Source: a virus
Length of the DNA stretch: 22,215 nt
Strand: one strand, 5' to 3'
Virus record (IMG/VR): IMGVR_UViG_3300017738_000044
Span: 1 to 22,215 of that record
Shown: positions 13,194-19,070 of the stretch, one piece after another
Layout: each line of letters begins with the position of its first letter
Numbering within the stretch: the stretch's first letter is position 1
Made by a program: the position numbers and the translations under genes
The notes under the pieces: model-generated
Told to the model about the DNA's origin: nothing
What the model saw: only the letters and a program-made list of their open reading frames with translations
Databases searched by the model: none

Positions 13194-14003
13194 TTAAAAG
13201 GGATCGCCTTCCTGAACACCAAGATGGGTCAGGTAACTGGGTTTGGCTGTGGCTGCTGTGGCAGTTTCGAGGAAGGATTCATAGCGGCCATCACGCAGCC
13301 AACGAAAACAATCGGGGTAGCAGGTCAGGAACCGGCCCTTTTGCTCCCCTCTGGCCTGATCCTTCAACGAAGCAGCCAAAGTGCCTTGTAGGCGCTCCTG
13401 AACGCCTCTGGTGAGCTTTTTGTATTCAGCCCATGCCTTGGGCTTGGATTGGCCAGTCGCTCTGTTTCCAATTTTTTGGTACTGCTGCCAAAAGGCCTGG
13501 AACTCGTCGCTATAGGCATCTGGTCCTGGTTTTCGGCCTTTTGCAGCTTTACTTGCTGTTTGTAGTTCTTTTGTATTTAGTTCTTTTGTATTTAGTTCGG
13601 CGGCAGCTCCTGCCGGGGGGTCCGGCACCATTTGCCGGGGGGTACGGCATTTCCTGCCTAGGGGTGCGGCAGATGCTGCCGGGGGGTCTAAGGACGGTGG
13701 GGCAACGTTGGCCAGGTGGTTAACGGTGACCCGATAGAGGTTTGTGCAGCAGTCGCCGCGATCGTTTCGGCGTGATTCGCGCTGGAGAAGTCCCATGGAC
13801 TCCAACTGCCCAGCGACAGTCCGAGCAGTCCGAACAGAAACACAAGCGCCATCAGCAATGGTTTTGATTGACGGCCAACAGTCGGCGTTTGCTCCGGCGT
13901 AGGTCTGGATGACCCAAAGAACCGCCAACTGATTCGGCTGAAGCGTTCCGCGAATTGCTGTTGGGAGTGACGTAAAAGGGACGCCTTGCGGGATAAATGA
14001 CAT
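13194..14003 (-). CDS. Replication initiator (winged-helix, lambda O-like layout)
   Basis: This 269-residue protein probably binds the phage origin and recruits the helicase. Residues about 20-95 form a winged helix (LQPNQLAVLWVIQTYAG, then WPSIKTIADGACVSVRTARTVAGQLESMGLL), the HTH_36 type of phage and plasmid initiators. Residues 100-150 are a Pro/Ala-rich linker containing ELNTKELNTKEL. The C-terminal domain starts at about residue 165 (DEFQAFWQQYQKIGNRATGQSKPKAWAEYKKL) and looks like the helical helicase-contact region. The linker is encoded by DNA with four 22-bp repeats and an AT-rich repeat, as in lambda O. The gene is divergent from the plus-strand operon at 14061. Confidence 0.75.
   Translation of the reverse strand: MSFIPQGVPFTSLPTAIRGTLQPNQLAVLWVIQTYAGANADCWPSIKTIADGACVSVRTARTVAGQLESMGLLQRESRRNDRGDCCTNLYRVTVNHLANVAPPSLDPPAASAAPLGRKCRTPRQMVPDPPAGAAAELNTKELNTKELQTASKAAKGRKPGPDAYSDEFQAFWQQYQKIGNRATGQSKPKAWAEYKKLTRGVQERLQGTLAASLKDQARGEQKGRFLTCYPDCFRWLRDGRYESFLETATAATAKPSYLTHLGVQEGDPF
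13564..13693. repeat. Iteron-like repeats and AT-rich repeat: likely replication origin
   Basis: Four copies of a 17-base unit start at 13611, 13633, 13655 and 13677, exactly 22 bases apart. Unit 1 reads TGCCGGGGGGTCCGGCA; units 1-3 are themselves inverted (TGCC...GGCA), and unit 4 keeps only the left arm. A half unit (CGGCA at 13601-13605) fits the same period. Beside them lies a 15-base AT-rich tandem repeat (AGTTCTTTTGTATTT at 13564 and 13579, with a partial third copy). Because 22 is not a multiple of three, the units are read in different frames by the initiator gene, so DNA sequence rather than protein appears to be conserved. Confidence 0.7.
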
Positions 14004-14032
14004 GAACTAGCGTTGAAGGGGAAGAGCACCGG

Positions 14033-14060
14033 GCGGGGATTCGAGCACCCCGCTTTTTTT
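14033..14060 (+). terminator. Hairpin with T-tract directly before the resolvase start
   Basis: An all-GC six-base stem (GCGGGG at 14033-14038 with CCCCGC at 14048-14053, nine-base loop) is followed by seven T and then immediately by ATG 14061. This is a textbook intrinsic terminator in the plus direction, and only 57 bases separate it from the divergent initiator start. It may act as an attenuator in the leader of the plus-strand operon. Confidence 0.7.
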
Positions 14061-14480
14061 ATGCGTTACGACATCGAAATTTCAGGAATCGAAGCCGCAC
14101 CGCAGGGGTCAAAAATTCGCACTCGTTACGGGATGCGAGAAGCCTCAGAACGTGTCGGGCCTTGGAGAGACGCCGTAAGAGTTGAGGCATTAGCTGCCTG
14201 CGGAGAGTTGATTGAGCAAGCCTGCAGCGTTGCCGTTGAGTTTCGTTTTTTGCGACCTAAGGGTGATTTTGGGGCGAAAGGCAATTTGCGTCCATCAGCT
14301 CGCACGCATTACATCGCCAAAAAAAACGACATCGACAAGTGTTGCCGGAGTTTGCTTGATGGGCTCACGGGGTCGGCATTTACCGACGATTGCTACGTGG
14401 TGGTGCTTAGTGCTTGTCAGAGATACTGCCTGCCTGGGGAACGTCCAGGGGCAACTGTGACGATTGAAACTCTGTCCTAG
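14061..14480 (+). CDS. rusA: RusA-family Holliday junction resolvase
   Basis: This 139-residue protein is a likely RusA-type endonuclease that resolves branched DNA before packaging. The signature is KKNDIDKCCRSLLDGLTGSAFTDD (residues 87-110), matching the RusA pattern KxDxDxxxxxxxDxLxGxxxxDD; Asp90, Asp92 and Asp110 are the probable metal ligands. The N-terminal VEFRFLRPKGD and PSARTHYIAKK also fit. ATG 14061 is chosen because the family starts here; an upstream TTG at 14013 would put the hairpin inside the coding region. It is the first plus-strand gene, divergent from the initiator. Stop is TAG. Confidence 0.85.
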   Translation: MRYDIEISGIEAAPQGSKIRTRYGMREASERVGPWRDAVRVEALAACGELIEQACSVAVEFRFLRPKGDFGAKGNLRPSARTHYIAKKNDIDKCCRSLLDGLTGSAFTDDCYVVVLSACQRYCLPGERPGATVTIETLS

Positions 14481-14483
14481 TAC

Positions 14484-14538
14484 CTACCAAACACCTACCA
14501 ATTAGGCCCATACTGACTCCAGTTCAGGCAACCACCCC
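14484..14538 (+). promoter_or_regulatory. Repeated promoter-leader element, copy 1
   Basis: CTACCA at 14484-14489 and again at 14495-14500 (11-base period), then eight bases, then CATACT at 14509-14514 as a -10-like hexamer, then a short leader ending CAACCACCCC at 14529-14538 against the ATG. The upstream inverted repeat of the other copies is missing here. The first box lies where a -35 would be. A promoter is inferred from repetition and spacing. Confidence 0.65.
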
Positions 14539-14808
14539 ATGGCTTTCACACTCACCCGCGAAAACGGCACTGCAGGCGTCGAGACCAAAGTGTTTCACCC
14601 CCTGGCTGACGGCTGGGTTCAGATCATCACCAGCTTTAATCAGATTGTTGAATCCCATGTAGCTGAGTGCGTGAACGAATGGGAAGGCATCATGCGCTTT
14701 ACGGGAGAAATCAACCGTCAGATTGTGCCCTGCGTTCACACCAGCGAGCTAAGGACTGAGCAAGCCCGCAAACTTTGGGCAAAACTAAAACTGCAGGGCT
14801 GGGCTTAA
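14539..14808 (+). CDS. Small orphan gene in cassette 1
   Basis: This 89-residue protein begins MAFTLTRENGTAGVETKVFHP and contains GWVQIITSFNQIVESHVAECVNEWEGIMRFTGE, ending with a helix LWAKLKLQGW. I do not know a function; I associate this kind of small protein with marine cyanophages, but cannot verify that. It has no Shine-Dalgarno; the leader is CAACCACCCC next to the ATG. It sits alone between a repeated promoter element and a short hairpin, so it is probably transcribed separately. An early host-takeover role is a guess. Confidence 0.75.
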   Translation: MAFTLTRENGTAGVETKVFHPLADGWVQIITSFNQIVESHVAECVNEWEGIMRFTGEINRQIVPCVHTSELRTEQARKLWAKLKLQGWA

Positions 14809-14825
14809 CCCTAGTTGTAGGGGTT
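14807..14825 (+). terminator. Weak hairpin after cassette 1
   Basis: AACCCTA and TAGGGGTT pair around a GTTG loop with one bulged base. There is no T-tract, so it may be only a partial terminator. It begins in the stop codon of the preceding gene and abuts the next repeated promoter element. Confidence 0.4.
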
Positions 14826-14907
14826 GTGCCGACTCAAAAGGCTGCACAATCCCTACCATTTGGCTACCAGCCAGGCTCATACTTAGCTCAGTTCAGTCAA
14901 CCACCCC
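14824..14907 (+). promoter_or_regulatory. Repeated promoter-leader element, copy 2
   Basis: TTGTGC at 14824-14829 and GCACAA at 14844-14849 form an inverted repeat 14 bases apart. Three bases later come CTACCA at 14853-14858 and 14864-14869 (11-base period), eight bases, CATACT at 14878-14883, and a leader ending CAACCACCCC at 14898-14907. This is the most complete copy of the element. Confidence 0.75.
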
Positions 14908-15147
14908 ATGAACCTCTCCACCTTCTTCGCTGAGAAAGACTTCACCCTCAAGACCTACGAAGTCACCAGCCCTACGACCGGCGACTCGCACATCATCACC
15001 ACCGACGTTGTGATCGATCGCATTCTCAGCACCAAGGGCCAAGAGCGCCAACAGATCACCGGCATCCTTCAGCAACTGGATTTCCGCAACGGCGATTTCC
15101 ACCACTTCTTCAAGCACTTGGCCACCGGCCTCGCTGCTCAGTTCTGA
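14908..15147 (+). CDS. Small orphan gene in cassette 2
   Basis: This 79-residue protein begins MNLSTFFAEKDFTLKTYEVTS and continues with DSHIITTDVVIDRIL, then LQQLDFRNGDFHHFFKHLA. It resembles small uncharacterised proteins I associate with marine picocyanobacterial phages (FFAEK start and LDFRNGD motif); this is from memory. It is preceded by the full promoter element and the SD-free CAACCACCCC leader, and followed at once by a TTCG-loop terminator. Soluble, no membrane segment. Function unknown. Confidence 0.75.
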   Translation: MNLSTFFAEKDFTLKTYEVTSPTTGDSHIITTDVVIDRILSTKGQERQQITGILQQLDFRNGDFHHFFKHLATGLAAQF

Positions 15148-15163
15148 GGCCTTCGGGCCTTTC
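15147..15163 (+). terminator. TTCG-loop terminator after cassette 2
   Basis: AGGCC, loop TTCG, GGCCT (15147-15160) followed by TTCC. The stem begins with the last base of the preceding stop codon. Five perfect base pairs and a stable tetraloop, with a short T-tract. Confidence 0.65.
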
Positions 15164-15176
15164 CGGGGATAACAGA

Positions 15177-15182
15177 GAGGAG
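15177..15182 (+). promoter_or_regulatory. Shine-Dalgarno supporting start 15193
   Basis: GAGGAG lies ten bases before ATG 15193. It favours that start over the internal ATG at 15238, which has no purine-rich site. It contrasts with the neighbouring cassette genes, which have no Shine-Dalgarno. Confidence 0.5.
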
Positions 15183-15192
15183 TCGCCAACTT

Positions 15193-15402
15193 ATGGGCGC
15201 AGGCTCGCCAACCCCGAACCTTTTCTTTCTTATCGCAATGAAATTAATCAAAACTCAGCTCTCTTACGTGGCTAGCTTGATGCGTGAAGACCTGGCCAAT
15301 GGGGTCATGGCCTGGGACACCCCAGAGGGCCAGTCCCTAACCCGTGAAGATATCCGCGAATTGTGCGAGGCCATCGAAGGCTTTCGGGAGGAACTGCAAT
15401 GA
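15193..15402 (+). CDS. Small acidic hypothetical protein
   Basis: This 69-residue protein has an alternative 54-residue form starting at 15238 (MKLIKTQLSYVASLMREDL). The core is amphipathic and helical, with a C-terminal LTREDIRELCEAIEGFREEL. It is not recognised. The longer start is preferred because GAGGAG precedes it, but the first 15 residues look non-conserved and the shorter form is possible. Its stop overlaps the next start (ATGA at 15399-15402), so the two genes form a pair. Confidence 0.6.
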   Translation: MGAGSPTPNLFFLIAMKLIKTQLSYVASLMREDLANGVMAWDTPEGQSLTREDIRELCEAIEGFREELQ

Positions 15403-16400
15403 GCAAACCAAACAGATACCTGAATCCCATGTACGACCACGACCACGGCAATGGTCAGGACAGGATTCAAAAACGTCGTGCCTGGTTGCACGACAAGATG
15501 ACTCGGATGGGCCACCACCCAGACAAATATCAAAAATGGCATGAGGAACTAGAGACCCTCAAACAGCAGTCGAAACAAGCCAAGCAAGAGCCAATCGTAA
15601 GGACTGAGAAATTTGCCGTTAGGCCTGCGGCAATCCTTAAGGATGGAGCATCCCTTAAAGGCTGCACAGATTACGAACTAGAGATCCTGCAAAAGTTTGT
15701 TAATAACGAGATCAGCAGACGCGCAACTGCTAGGCACAAGATCAAGATGCAGCGCGTACAAATAATCCTGCTGGACTACAAAAGACGGGGATGGCTGCCC
15801 GAACACGAAGCATTGGTAGAAGTGCGCCGTGTGATTGTTCAGCAAAAGATTTTTGGCATGGGCAAGAAACGCGCCGCCAAAGATCTAAGCGACCAAATTA
15901 TCCGGGCTATGTGGCGAGGCGATAAGCAGCCATGGGACAAGCATCAAGGCATTGGCGCGATGCCTAGAGGACATTTTGGTTATAAACCAGGCAAGAAAAG
16001 CAAGACCCACTATTACCTAGATCCCAAACAGCTGCTTTGTCATGTCATTGCCCAATGCAAGTACCAAGCCGAAAGAAAGCGAGAACAAGTCGAAGCAGCT
16101 GCTGAACGTAAACGGTTCCATGAGGCGAAGTTGAAAGAGTGGGAGGAAAGGAATAAAGCCCGATCAGCAGACGTTGCAAACGAATGGCATCAACAGATAA
16201 GTGAGCAGAACAGGAAGTTTCGCCAGGCTCTGGTCCGGCATGAGCAGATAAAACAAGAAAACATGGGCGAAAGAATGTATGCAGTTGCGATGCAGACTCA
16301 ACGGCTGCTGGCAAAGCATGAGTTAAACACTATTTCTGTGCCAACTGACGAACCTGCACAATCCCTACCAAAGACCGACCACAAGGGGCAGAATGGGTAG
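15399..16400 (+). CDS. Large basic coiled-coil protein of unknown function
   Basis: This 333-residue protein, highly rich in Lys, Arg, Gln and His, is not recognised. Residues 1-60 include DHDHGNGQDRIQKRRAWLHDK. The middle (residues about 85-190) has LKGCTDYELEILQKFVNNEIS and long helices. Residues about 220-310 form a probable coiled coil (QAERKREQVEAAAERKRFHEAKLKEWEERNKARS). GGGAGG precedes the ATG and the start overlaps the previous stop. Its last 60 bases also contain most of the next repeated promoter element. Nucleic acid binding is likely from charge only. Stop is TAG. Confidence 0.7.
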   Translation: MSKPNRYLNPMYDHDHGNGQDRIQKRRAWLHDKMTRMGHHPDKYQKWHEELETLKQQSKQAKQEPIVRTEKFAVRPAAILKDGASLKGCTDYELEILQKFVNNEISRRATARHKIKMQRVQIILLDYKRRGWLPEHEALVEVRRVIVQQKIFGMGKKRAAKDLSDQIIRAMWRGDKQPWDKHQGIGAMPRGHFGYKPGKKSKTHYYLDPKQLLCHVIAQCKYQAERKREQVEAAAERKRFHEAKLKEWEERNKARSADVANEWHQQISEQNRKFRQALVRHEQIKQENMGERMYAVAMQTQRLLAKHELNTISVPTDEPAQSLPKTDHKGQNG

Positions 16401-16417
16401 GCCTATGCAACCACCCC
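16337..16417 (+). promoter_or_regulatory. Repeated promoter-leader element, copy 3
   Basis: TGTGC at 16337-16341 and GCACAA at 16356-16361 are again 14 bases apart. After three bases come CTACCA at 16365-16370 and CGACCA at 16376-16381 (11-base period), seven bases, CAGAAT at 16389-16394, and CAACCACCCC at 16408-16417. The upstream half lies inside the end of the coding region before it, which shows the element is kept even under coding constraint. Confidence 0.65.
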
Positions 16418-16564
16418 ATGGATCTTGGCTCTAAACACCTGAAAGCCCTTGTGGCCCACCAGGAAGAACTAGACCGCAAGTTACAAGAACAGCACCAGCA
16501 ACTGGTTAAAGACCTCAACCAGTACCTGGCCCAGGAGCGCAAGCGCCTGTTGTCTATCGACTGA
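16418..16564 (+). CDS. Short coiled-coil gene in cassette 3 (48 aa)
   Basis: A 48-codon frame begins MDLGSKHLKALVAHQEELDRK and is one long amphipathic helix rich in Gln, Leu and Lys (QEQHQQLVKDLNQYLAQERKR). It probably oligomerises. It is flanked by the repeated promoter element with its SD-free leader and by a strong terminator five bases after the stop, so the small size is not a reason to dismiss it. Function unknown. Confidence 0.65.
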   Translation: MDLGSKHLKALVAHQEELDRKLQEQHQQLVKDLNQYLAQERKRLLSID

Positions 16565-16568
16565 CCCC

Positions 16569-16590
16569 AGGGGCTTCGGCCCCTTTTGTT
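16569..16590 (+). terminator. Strong TTCG-loop terminator after cassette 3
   Basis: AGGGGC, loop TTCG, GGCCCCT style pairing (16569-16574 with 16579-16584) followed by TTTGTTG. Six perfect pairs plus a T-rich tail. It ends on the first bases of the next repeated element. Confidence 0.85.
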
Positions 16591-16671
16591 GTGCCAACCT
16601 AAAAGGCTGCACAAGGGGTACTAGTCACCTACCAAGGCGGGGCCATACTGACTTCAGTTTCAACCACCCCA
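16589..16671 (+). promoter_or_regulatory. Repeated promoter-leader element, copy 4
   Basis: TTGTGC at 16589-16594 and GCACAA at 16609-16614, 14 bases apart, enclose AAAAGGCT as in copy 2. After three bases come GTACTA at 16618-16623 (weak box) and CTACCA at 16629-16634, nine bases, CATACT at 16644-16649, and CAACCACCCC at 16661-16670, one base before the ATG. Confidence 0.7.
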
Positions 16672-16839
16672 ATGAACTTCTGGACCCCCGAACGCTGCAA
16701 GACCATCTCCACCCTGGTCTTGATGGACAACTCCCTCGAAATGAGTTCCCAGGCAGTTATCACCAACAACTCCGCAAGGAAAGACCGCCTGATGTCCATC
16801 GTCGAGATGATCCAAGCAGAACTGCATTCCCGCTTCTGA
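16672..16839 (+). CDS. Short gene in cassette 4 (55 aa)
   Basis: A 55-codon frame begins MNFWTPERCKTISTLVLMDN and ends RLMSIVEMIQAELHSRF. It is soluble and mostly helical. It is not recognised. The promoter element, leader with CAACCACCCC and the downstream TTCG hairpin are all in the same places as in the other cassettes, which is the main evidence that it is a gene. Confidence 0.65.
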   Translation: MNFWTPERCKTISTLVLMDNSLEMSSQAVITNNSARKDRLMSIVEMIQAELHSRF

Positions 16840-16845
16840 TTTACT

Positions 16846-16868
16846 GGCTCCTTCGGGGGCCTTCTCTC
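16846..16868 (+). terminator. TTCG-loop terminator after cassette 4
   Basis: GGCTCC, loop TTCG, GGGGCC (16846-16861, one G-T pair) followed by TTCTCTC. It is the third terminator in this region with the same tetraloop. Confidence 0.7.
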
Positions 16869-16881
16869 CTTCCCTAAATCA

Positions 16882-17082
16882 ATGAAACAAGTTCGCTTAC
16901 AGAGCACCAAGCTCTACAACGACCCCGGCAATCCCCGGTGGTTCGCTCCAGCTTTTACTACTTTTCTGTTCGTGCTGTTCGGCGGTGCCTTGTTCGTTTC
17001 TTTGACCGGCACGCTGGACCAAATGACCGAACGCGACTGCCGCCTAGGCGTCCAGGCCGCCTGTAAAGAGCTTCAGCGATGA
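16882..17082 (+). CDS. Single-span membrane protein
   Basis: This 66-residue protein has a basic N-terminus (MKQVRLQSTKLYNDPGNPRW) and one membrane segment at about residues 22-43 (FAPAFTTFLFVLFGGALFVSL). A tail with two Cys (TERDCRLGVQAACKEL) follows. The two Cys could form a disulfide if the tail is outside the cytoplasm. It is not a known holin family. Its stop overlaps the next start (ATGA). Confidence 0.65.
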   Translation: MKQVRLQSTKLYNDPGNPRWFAPAFTTFLFVLFGGALFVSLTGTLDQMTERDCRLGVQAACKELQR

Positions 17083-17342
17083 CTGATGACTTGAAAATTT
17101 CTCCCGAATTCATGGGGAAACTTATGGCGACCATGGAGCTGATCAGGTTTGAGCATTTCCCAGAACTCGAACCTGTGACCCCTTTGAACTATTTGCAAAT
17201 ACAAGAGTCCATTACAGAACGGCTGGGAATGACAGTTGATACAAATCCTGCCAATCCGACAGTTTCGACTTCAGATACGTTCCAACGCATCTTTTTTGAT
17301 GCCGCAGAACGTACAGGCCTCGACAAACTTATTTTCAAATAG
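17079..17342 (+). CDS. Hypothetical protein
   Basis: This 87-residue protein begins MTDDLKISPEFMGKLMATMEL and is acidic, with mixed helices. It is not recognised. It overlaps the membrane protein gene upstream by ATGA and ends one base before AGGAGG, the ribosome site of the next gene, so the three are co-transcribed. Stop is TAG. Confidence 0.6.
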   Translation: MTDDLKISPEFMGKLMATMELIRFEHFPELEPVTPLNYLQIQESITERLGMTVDTNPANPTVSTSDTFQRIFFDAAERTGLDKLIFK

Positions 17343-17346
17343 GAGG
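17341..17346 (+). promoter_or_regulatory. AGGAGG ribosome site deciding GTG 17357
   Basis: A full AGGAGG sits ten bases before GTG 17357. It supports that start over the internal ATG at 17417. Confidence 0.6.
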
Positions 17347-17356
17347 ACAAACCCCA

Positions 17357-17608
17357 GTGCTACAACCACCCCTGGCATCGCTTCTGAAGTCTGCCCACGC
17401 AGATTCTAGGCCCCAAATGACTCAAAGCGAAATTACCCGAATGTTTCATATCGCCCAGGTGCATGGCGGCGGCTTTGTCCGTAAGTTGGCCACCGCTGGC
17501 TTGGTCGCTGACCCGGACAACGTGGCCAAAATCTTGCGGACCTGGCCTGAGCTTCAAGGCATATATGGTCCTGGCGGCATCCATTGGGATCGGGAGGACG
17601 TGAAGTGA
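17357..17608 (+). CDS. Hypothetical protein before the exonuclease
   Basis: This 83-residue protein starts at GTG with a good ribosome site. Residues 22-60 (TQSEITRMFHIAQVHGGGFVRKLATAGLVADPDN) look helical and may form a small DNA-contact fold. The end is WPELQGIYGPGGIHWDRED. Its stop overlaps the GTG start of the exonuclease gene (GTGA), so it belongs to the recombination operon. Codons 3-6 contain CAACCACCCC, the leader sequence of the cassette genes. Function unknown. Confidence 0.6.
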   Translation: MLQPPLASLLKSAHADSRPQMTQSEITRMFHIAQVHGGGFVRKLATAGLVADPDNVAKILRTWPELQGIYGPGGIHWDREDVK

Positions 17609-18378
17609 CCGTCTCAGAAGTCGATTATTTCAGCGACCCTGGCTACAGCCAAAGCGACATGAAGCAGGCCTTAGAGTCCCCTGAGCTTCTCTACTGGATG
17701 AAGCATCAAGGTGGACGCGCTGAACGCAAGCCAAGCCCTCAGATGATCGAGGGCACCTTGGCCCACTGCTTCATCCTTGAACCTGACAAGTTCAAAAACA
17801 CCTACCAAGTTTGCGGCCCACGCAACACCAAGGCAGGCAAGGAAGAGGTCCAGCAAGCCATCAACAACGGTCGGCAGCCCATCACCCTGGCCCAATACGA
17901 AAAGGCCCTAGGCATGAATCACGCCGTAAATGGAGACCTTTTGTGCAACACCTTTTTTGTCGATGGGTTGGCTGAGCAGTCTTTTTTTGCAGAAGACGAT
18001 TCGACAGCCCTCCCGATGAAAGCTCGGCTGGATTGGATTACCCCAGATGAAACCATCGTTGATTTAAAGACGGTGCCCGCTGGTGGAGCAAGCCCAGCCA
18101 ATTTTGCCAAACAGGTGGCCAATTTTTCTTACCACCTGCAATGCGCTCACTATCTGGAGATGTCCCAGATGAAGCGTTTTGTCTTTGTAGTTGTTGAACG
18201 TGAGCCGCCTTTTCAGATTGGCATATATCGCCTCGATGATGATGCGATTGCAGAGGGCCGTTACCTGCGCCGTAAGGCTCTGGACCTCATTGCCAACTGC
18301 AGAGTCTTGAACAACTGGCCGGGGCACACCCCGATGGAACCGCAAACCCTTTCACTGCCCGCTTGGGCCTTTAAATAA
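17605..18378 (+). CDS. PD-(D/E)XK exonuclease, RecE-like
   Basis: This 257-residue protein is the likely 5'-3' exonuclease of a phage recombination pair. It starts at GTG 17605 (overlapping the previous stop, with GGGAGG upstream). GTLAHCFILEP at residues 50-60 gives the conserved GxxxH. KARLDWITPDETIVDLKT at 139-156 provides Asp143 and Asp153-Leu-Lys155, and QCAHY at 179-183 is the QxxxY motif. Together these mark the lambda-exonuclease/RecB fold, DUF3799 (PDDEXK-like) branch. The family's length is about 250-300. Its partner is the Rad52-type gene that follows with a TAATG overlap. Confidence 0.85.
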   Translation: MTVSEVDYFSDPGYSQSDMKQALESPELLYWMKHQGGRAERKPSPQMIEGTLAHCFILEPDKFKNTYQVCGPRNTKAGKEEVQQAINNGRQPITLAQYEKALGMNHAVNGDLLCNTFFVDGLAEQSFFAEDDSTALPMKARLDWITPDETIVDLKTVPAGGASPANFAKQVANFSYHLQCAHYLEMSQMKRFVFVVVEREPPFQIGIYRLDDDAIAEGRYLRRKALDLIANCRVLNNWPGHTPMEPQTLSLPAWAFK

Positions 18379-19070
18379 TGGACATGTCCACGATGCTTCT
18401 TGATCAAGCCGCCAAGGAATCCTTGGCTGCACCGCTTGACCTCAACAACGTTAAAAAGCGCAAGGGTGCTGGAGGTCGCACGCTTGACTACATCTCCGGC
18501 GAACACGCCATCTCAGAAGCCAACCGAATCTTTGGGTTTGATGGCTGGAGCACTGAAACCCTTGACATGAAGTGTGTAAACGAAAAGCAGCCCACATACA
18601 TTGCCCGCGTTCGCGTTCGTGCCGGTGGTGTTACCCGTGAAGGTTGGGGAGGCGATAACAGCCACGACCATGAAAACGCCGTTAAAGGTGCAGAGACTGA
18701 TGCGATCAAACGAGCCCTGCGGACGTTTGGCAACCAGTTTGGTTTGCCGTTATATGACAAGGAAGAGAACGCTGAGAACCTGACCCGTGGATCAGAGCCC
18801 GCACCAAAGCCCCGGCCAACGCCTAGCCCGGAGTTCAAGCGCACTCAAGAGATCGTCGAAAAAGATATTAAAACGGGGCCCTTTTATATCTGGGAAACCA
18901 AAATTAAGAACGCCGGCCCTGGTTCTAACTGGATGGCCATGGAAGCCGCCATTCGCAACGGCAAAGACAAAAATGGAAACGATGCTGGATTAACCGACGC
19001 CCATAAACAAGACCTCATGAAGGCGTACAAGGCAAGAAAAGCCGAAGTTGAAAAGGTTGCAACTGCATGA
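18378..19070 (+). CDS. Rad52/Rad22-family single-strand annealing protein
   Basis: This 230-residue protein anneals complementary single strands. The core (about residues 35-127) reads LDYISGEHAISEANRIFGFDGWSTE, then REGWGGDN and VKGAETDAIKRALRTFGNQFGLPLYD, the classic Rad52/22 fold signature. Residues 140-155 are a Pro-rich linker, and the C-terminal 70 residues are a basic helical tail that may contact the neighbouring exonuclease or SSB-like protein. The start overlaps the exonuclease stop (TAATG) and the stop overlaps the next start (ATGA), giving tight coupling. Confidence 0.92.
   Translation: MDMSTMLLDQAAKESLAAPLDLNNVKKRKGAGGRTLDYISGEHAISEANRIFGFDGWSTETLDMKCVNEKQPTYIARVRVRAGGVTREGWGGDNSHDHENAVKGAETDAIKRALRTFGNQFGLPLYDKEENAENLTRGSEPAPKPRPTPSPEFKRTQEIVEKDIKTGPFYIWETKIKNAGPGSNWMAMEAAIRNGKDKNGNDAGLTDAHKQDLMKAYKARKAEVEKVATA

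Noticed and set aside
13180-13196. Fifth copy of the cassette leader on the minus strand before the gene at 13178
   Set aside because: AACCCCACCCC is similar, but there are no CTACCA boxes or -10 hexamer at the right distances and the motif is eight bases from the ATG.
13611-13693. CRISPR array
   Set aside because: The period is only 22 bases with 17-base units and 5-base gaps, inside a coding region; there are no spacers of usual size or cas genes.
14033-14060. tRNA 3' end or attachment core, because of TTCGAGC in the loop
   Set aside because: The bases closing the loop (A and A) do not pair as in a T-arm, no acceptor or other arms are present, and the T-tract fits a terminator.
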